From: a bacterium
GTDB taxonomy: Bacteria > NPL-UPA2 > JAUVJM01
Length of the DNA: 31,174 bases
Assembly (NCBI GenBank): GCA_030596585.1
Contig: JAUVJM010000002.1
Span: forward strand, 1-31,174
Direction of reading: 5' to 3'
Shown: in pieces, positions 29,399-31,174 of the stretch
Layout of the letters: each line of letters opens with the position of its first letter
Numbering within the stretch: position 1 is the stretch's first letter
Position numbers and translations under genes: made by a program
The notes under the pieces: generated by a model
The model's database searches: none
What the model saw: the letters and a program-made list of their open reading frames with translations, nothing else
Told to the model about the DNA's origin: nothing

Positions 29399-30454
29399 AT
29401 GAAGAACAATGATTGGAAGAATCTTATAGACAAACTCGATAAGTCAAACATGTTCAGACTTATCACTGATTTTCACAAACAGTGCGGGAAGGCAGTTGAG
29501 ATAGCGGATTCTCTTGACCTGCCGTCTGAATATGCGGAGGCGGACAAAATTGTGGTGGCGGGGCTTGGAGGTTCCGCTATCGGAGGTGATTTGCTTTTCA
29601 CGTATCTCACCAGAGAGTTACGAGTTCCTTTCCACGTAGTGCGTGACTATGAACTCCCCGCTTTTGTTGATAAGCAGACCCTTTTCTTCGCCGTGAGTTA
29701 CTCAGGCGACACAGAAGAAACTCTGAGTGCGTATGATGAAGCAATTTCGCGCTCGGCGAGGGTTATCGGCATAACGAGTGGCGGAAGTTTGAGAAAACGC
29801 TGTCAGTCTGACGGTAATCCTGTAGTTTCGATTCCGGGGGGGATGCCGCCGCGCACCGCGCTTGGGTATCTTTTCTTCCCGATGCTTATAAGCCTGGAAC
29901 ATTTGAAGTTCGTGGATAAGCACTCTGCGGAAATGGAAGAGACCTTGAAATTGTTGAAGGAATTGAGTAAGATATACTCTTCCTTCCCGGACAATCCGGC
30001 CGTGACTCTTGCCCAAAAACTGTATGGGAGAGTGCCTGTTGTATATGGTTCTGCAAGGAATACCTCCGCAGTTGCTTGCCGCTGGCGGACGCAGATAAAC
30101 GAGAATAGCAAAACCTTTGCTTCTCACCATGTTTTTCCCGAGCTGGACCATAATGAGATTGTGGGATGGGAAAAGCTGGAACAAATTACGGAGAATTTCA
30201 GGGTGATTATGCTGAGGGATAGCGGCGACCATCAGAGAGTGGGCGTCCGCATGGACATAACAAAGGCTATAATAGGCAATGCTCCCGCAGGGATCGATGA
30301 AATATGGTCTCAGGGCAAATCCCCCCTCGCAAGAATGTTTTCGCTCATCTGTTTGGGTGATTTTGTGAGTTTCTACCTGGCATTGTTGAATGGAGTGGAC
30401 CCGACTCCTGTGGAGAGAATCCAGACTCTCAAAAAAAGACTGGCGGGAGGGTGA
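29399..30454 (+). CDS. Bifunctional phosphoglucose/phosphomannose isomerase
   Basis: A 351-aa SIS-domain cytosolic enzyme that interconverts fructose 6-phosphate with glucose 6-phosphate and mannose 6-phosphate. The diagnostic family motifs are GLGGSAIGGD (55-64), SYSGDTEETLSAY (100 on), and ELDHNEIVGW with the catalytic Glu/His region. The C-terminus has FVSFYLALLNGVDPTPV, typical of this archaeal/bacterial family. ATG 29399 has GGGAGA about 10 nt upstream. In-frame ATGs at 29363 and 29390 are earlier but the family core begins after residue 10. With the nucleotidyltransferase next door it likely feeds nucleotide-sugar synthesis for surface glycans. Confidence 0.92.
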   Translation: MKNNDWKNLIDKLDKSNMFRLITDFHKQCGKAVEIADSLDLPSEYAEADKIVVAGLGGSAIGGDLLFTYLTRELRVPFHVVRDYELPAFVDKQTLFFAVSYSGDTEETLSAYDEAISRSARVIGITSGGSLRKRCQSDGNPVVSIPGGMPPRTALGYLFFPMLISLEHLKFVDKHSAEMEETLKLLKELSKIYSSFPDNPAVTLAQKLYGRVPVVYGSARNTSAVACRWRTQINENSKTFASHHVFPELDHNEIVGWEKLEQITENFRVIMLRDSGDHQRVGVRMDITKAIIGNAPAGIDEIWSQGKSPLARMFSLICLGDFVSFYLALLNGVDPTPVERIQTLKKRLAGG

Positions 30455-30465
30455 AACGTAAAGAA

Positions 30466-30569
30466 AGGCACAAAGTGGCAAAGGCACAAAGTAAAAACAT
30501 CAGCTATCTTTCTCTGTGCCTCTGTGACATAAATTCCTGTCATTGCCCTGCTTGACAGGGCAATCCAGA
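30466..30569. repeat. Two abutting repeats: GGCACAAAG palindrome and GTGACATAAATTCC element
   Basis: 30466-30528 is a second copy of the 20677-20739 family (AGGCACAAAGTGGCAAAG; right arm TCTCTGTGCCTCTGTGAC). Overlapping its end, 30524-30569 is a second copy of 10944-10989. It includes the hairpin TTGCCCTG-CTTGA-CAGGGCAA, whose stem shows a compensatory pair change relative to 10944. The tail CAGAGGAG also provides the Shine-Dalgarno of the next gene. Confidence 0.85.
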
Positions 30570-30582
30570 GGAGCGTTGTAAA

Positions 30583-31174
30583 ATGAAAGCTTTGATCCTG
30601 TCAGCAGGTTACGGAACGCGTCTTTACCCGTTGAGTGAGAATAAGCCAAAGGCTTTGCTTCCTATCGGCGGGAAACCGATGGTCGAACATATTATAGAGA
30701 AAGTTGAGGAAATAGCAGAGATTGATGAAATTTGCATGGTAGTTAATCAGAAGTTCCATGAAGGATTTAAACACTGGATGGAGGGGTTCAAAGCGAAGAA
30801 AAGGATCAGGCTTTTCAATGACGGATCCACGGATGACAGCAATAAACTGGGTGCAATCGGGGACATAAGGTTTGCAATCGAGAGGGGAGGGCTTTCCGAA
30901 GATTTGCTTGTTGTCGCGGGGGACAACCTGTTTGATTTTGACATGCGCCCGTTTGTGGATTTTTTTGATGAAAAAGGAACGACAATCGGGCTTTATCGTG
31001 TGCGACCGACGGAACTTGCCAGAAAATACAGTGTCGTGGAACTCAATGAGAATCAGAGACTTTTGAGTTTCGAGGAAAAGCCGAAACATCCCCGGACCAA
31101 TCTCATAGCAATCTGCATGTATCTTTTTCCGAAAGAGAAACTGGAGCTTGTATCACAGTATCTGGAAGAGGGGA
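30583..31174 (+). CDS. Sugar-phosphate nucleotidyltransferase, N-terminal part (runs off the window)
   Basis: The frame is open to the last base, so about 197 codons are visible. It begins MKALILSAGYGTRLYPLSEN with KPKALLPIGGKPMVEHIIEK, the nucleotide-binding GxGTRL and the PKALLPI lysine of the NTP_transferase family. Next come GAIGDIRFAIERGG, VVAGDNLFDFD with the metal-binding Asp, and FEEKPKHPRTN. The enzyme joins a nucleotide to a sugar 1-phosphate. The nearest relatives by motif are glucose-1-phosphate thymidylyl/uridylyltransferases, but the nucleotide and sugar cannot be fixed from the fragment. ATG 30583 has GAGGAG (30568-30573) 9 nt upstream, supplied by the end of a repeat element. 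It lies downstream of the sugar isomerase. Confidence 0.9.
   Translation, partial: MKALILSAGYGTRLYPLSENKPKALLPIGGKPMVEHIIEKVEEIAEIDEICMVVNQKFHEGFKHWMEGFKAKKRIRLFNDGSTDDSNKLGAIGDIRFAIERGGLSEDLLVVAGDNLFDFDMRPFVDFFDEKGTTIGLYRVRPTELARKYSVVELNENQRLLSFEEKPKHPRTNLIAICMYLFPKEKLELVSQYLEEG

Noticed and set aside
29702..30487. 261-codon open frame antisense to the sugar isomerase
   Set aside because: Composition rich in His/Arg/Cys typical of antisense reading; the sense strand has clear isomerase motifs.

Overview
The window comes from a diderm, LPS-making bacterium. It carries Kdo synthesis (kdsA, kdsD), heptose kinase (rfaE1), LPS export (lptC-like, lptB), a type II secretion/type IV pilus apparatus and a periplasmic PpiD-type chaperone. 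The gene style is that of an uncultured lineage, perhaps Omnitrophota or another PVC-like candidate phylum: DUF4321 protein, AMMECR1, kds-lpt-hpf-pts order, bifunctional phosphoglucose/phosphomannose isomerase, and almost every intergenic gap filled with palindromic repeats. The phylum is an inference from gene content only.

Layout. 1-1769 (+): tightly overlapped housekeeping operon (low-molecular-weight phosphatase, rpiB, dCMP deaminase, AMMECR1). 1768-2085: nested repeat. 2111-3951: small DUF4321 membrane protein convergent with a PpiD-like chaperone that appears to be leaderless. 4250-6036 (-): HAMP membrane protein, a GspG-like pseudopilin with an inserted beta-rich domain, and a small exported CxxC protein, with two good sigma70-type promoters. 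6128-16909 (+): the most unusual block, made of an ABC-2 permease, three consecutive SPFH (HflK/HflC-type) proteins, a P1B-type ATPase with a CPT motif, an ABC ATPase, a second ABC-2 permease and a TPR protein. 17106-22040 (+): DUF3108 protein, rfaE1, kdsA, a kdsD-lptC fusion, lptB. 22199-24669 (+): hpf, ptsH, ptsI. 24674-29274 (+): five-gene pseudopilin/GspE/GspF operon. 29399-31174 (+): sugar isomerase and a nucleotidyltransferase cut by the window end.

How they work together. The right half is largely envelope biogenesis: sugar-phosphate supply (isomerase, nucleotidyltransferase, heptose kinase, Kdo enzymes), LPS export, and a pilus/secretion motor. The SPFH/P-type ATPase/ABC block looks like one membrane system. 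Four of its genes are translationally coupled and the rest follow on the same strand. I know of no characterised system with this composition, and it is the best candidate here for an undescribed one.

Repeats. At least nine families of short palindromic elements occupy the gaps, often abutting stop codons and often nested in one another. Two have entered reading frames: one forms the junction and lipoprotein-like signal of the kdsD-lptC fusion, another the N-terminal tail of the third SPFH protein. No tRNA, rRNA, CRISPR array or transposase was seen.
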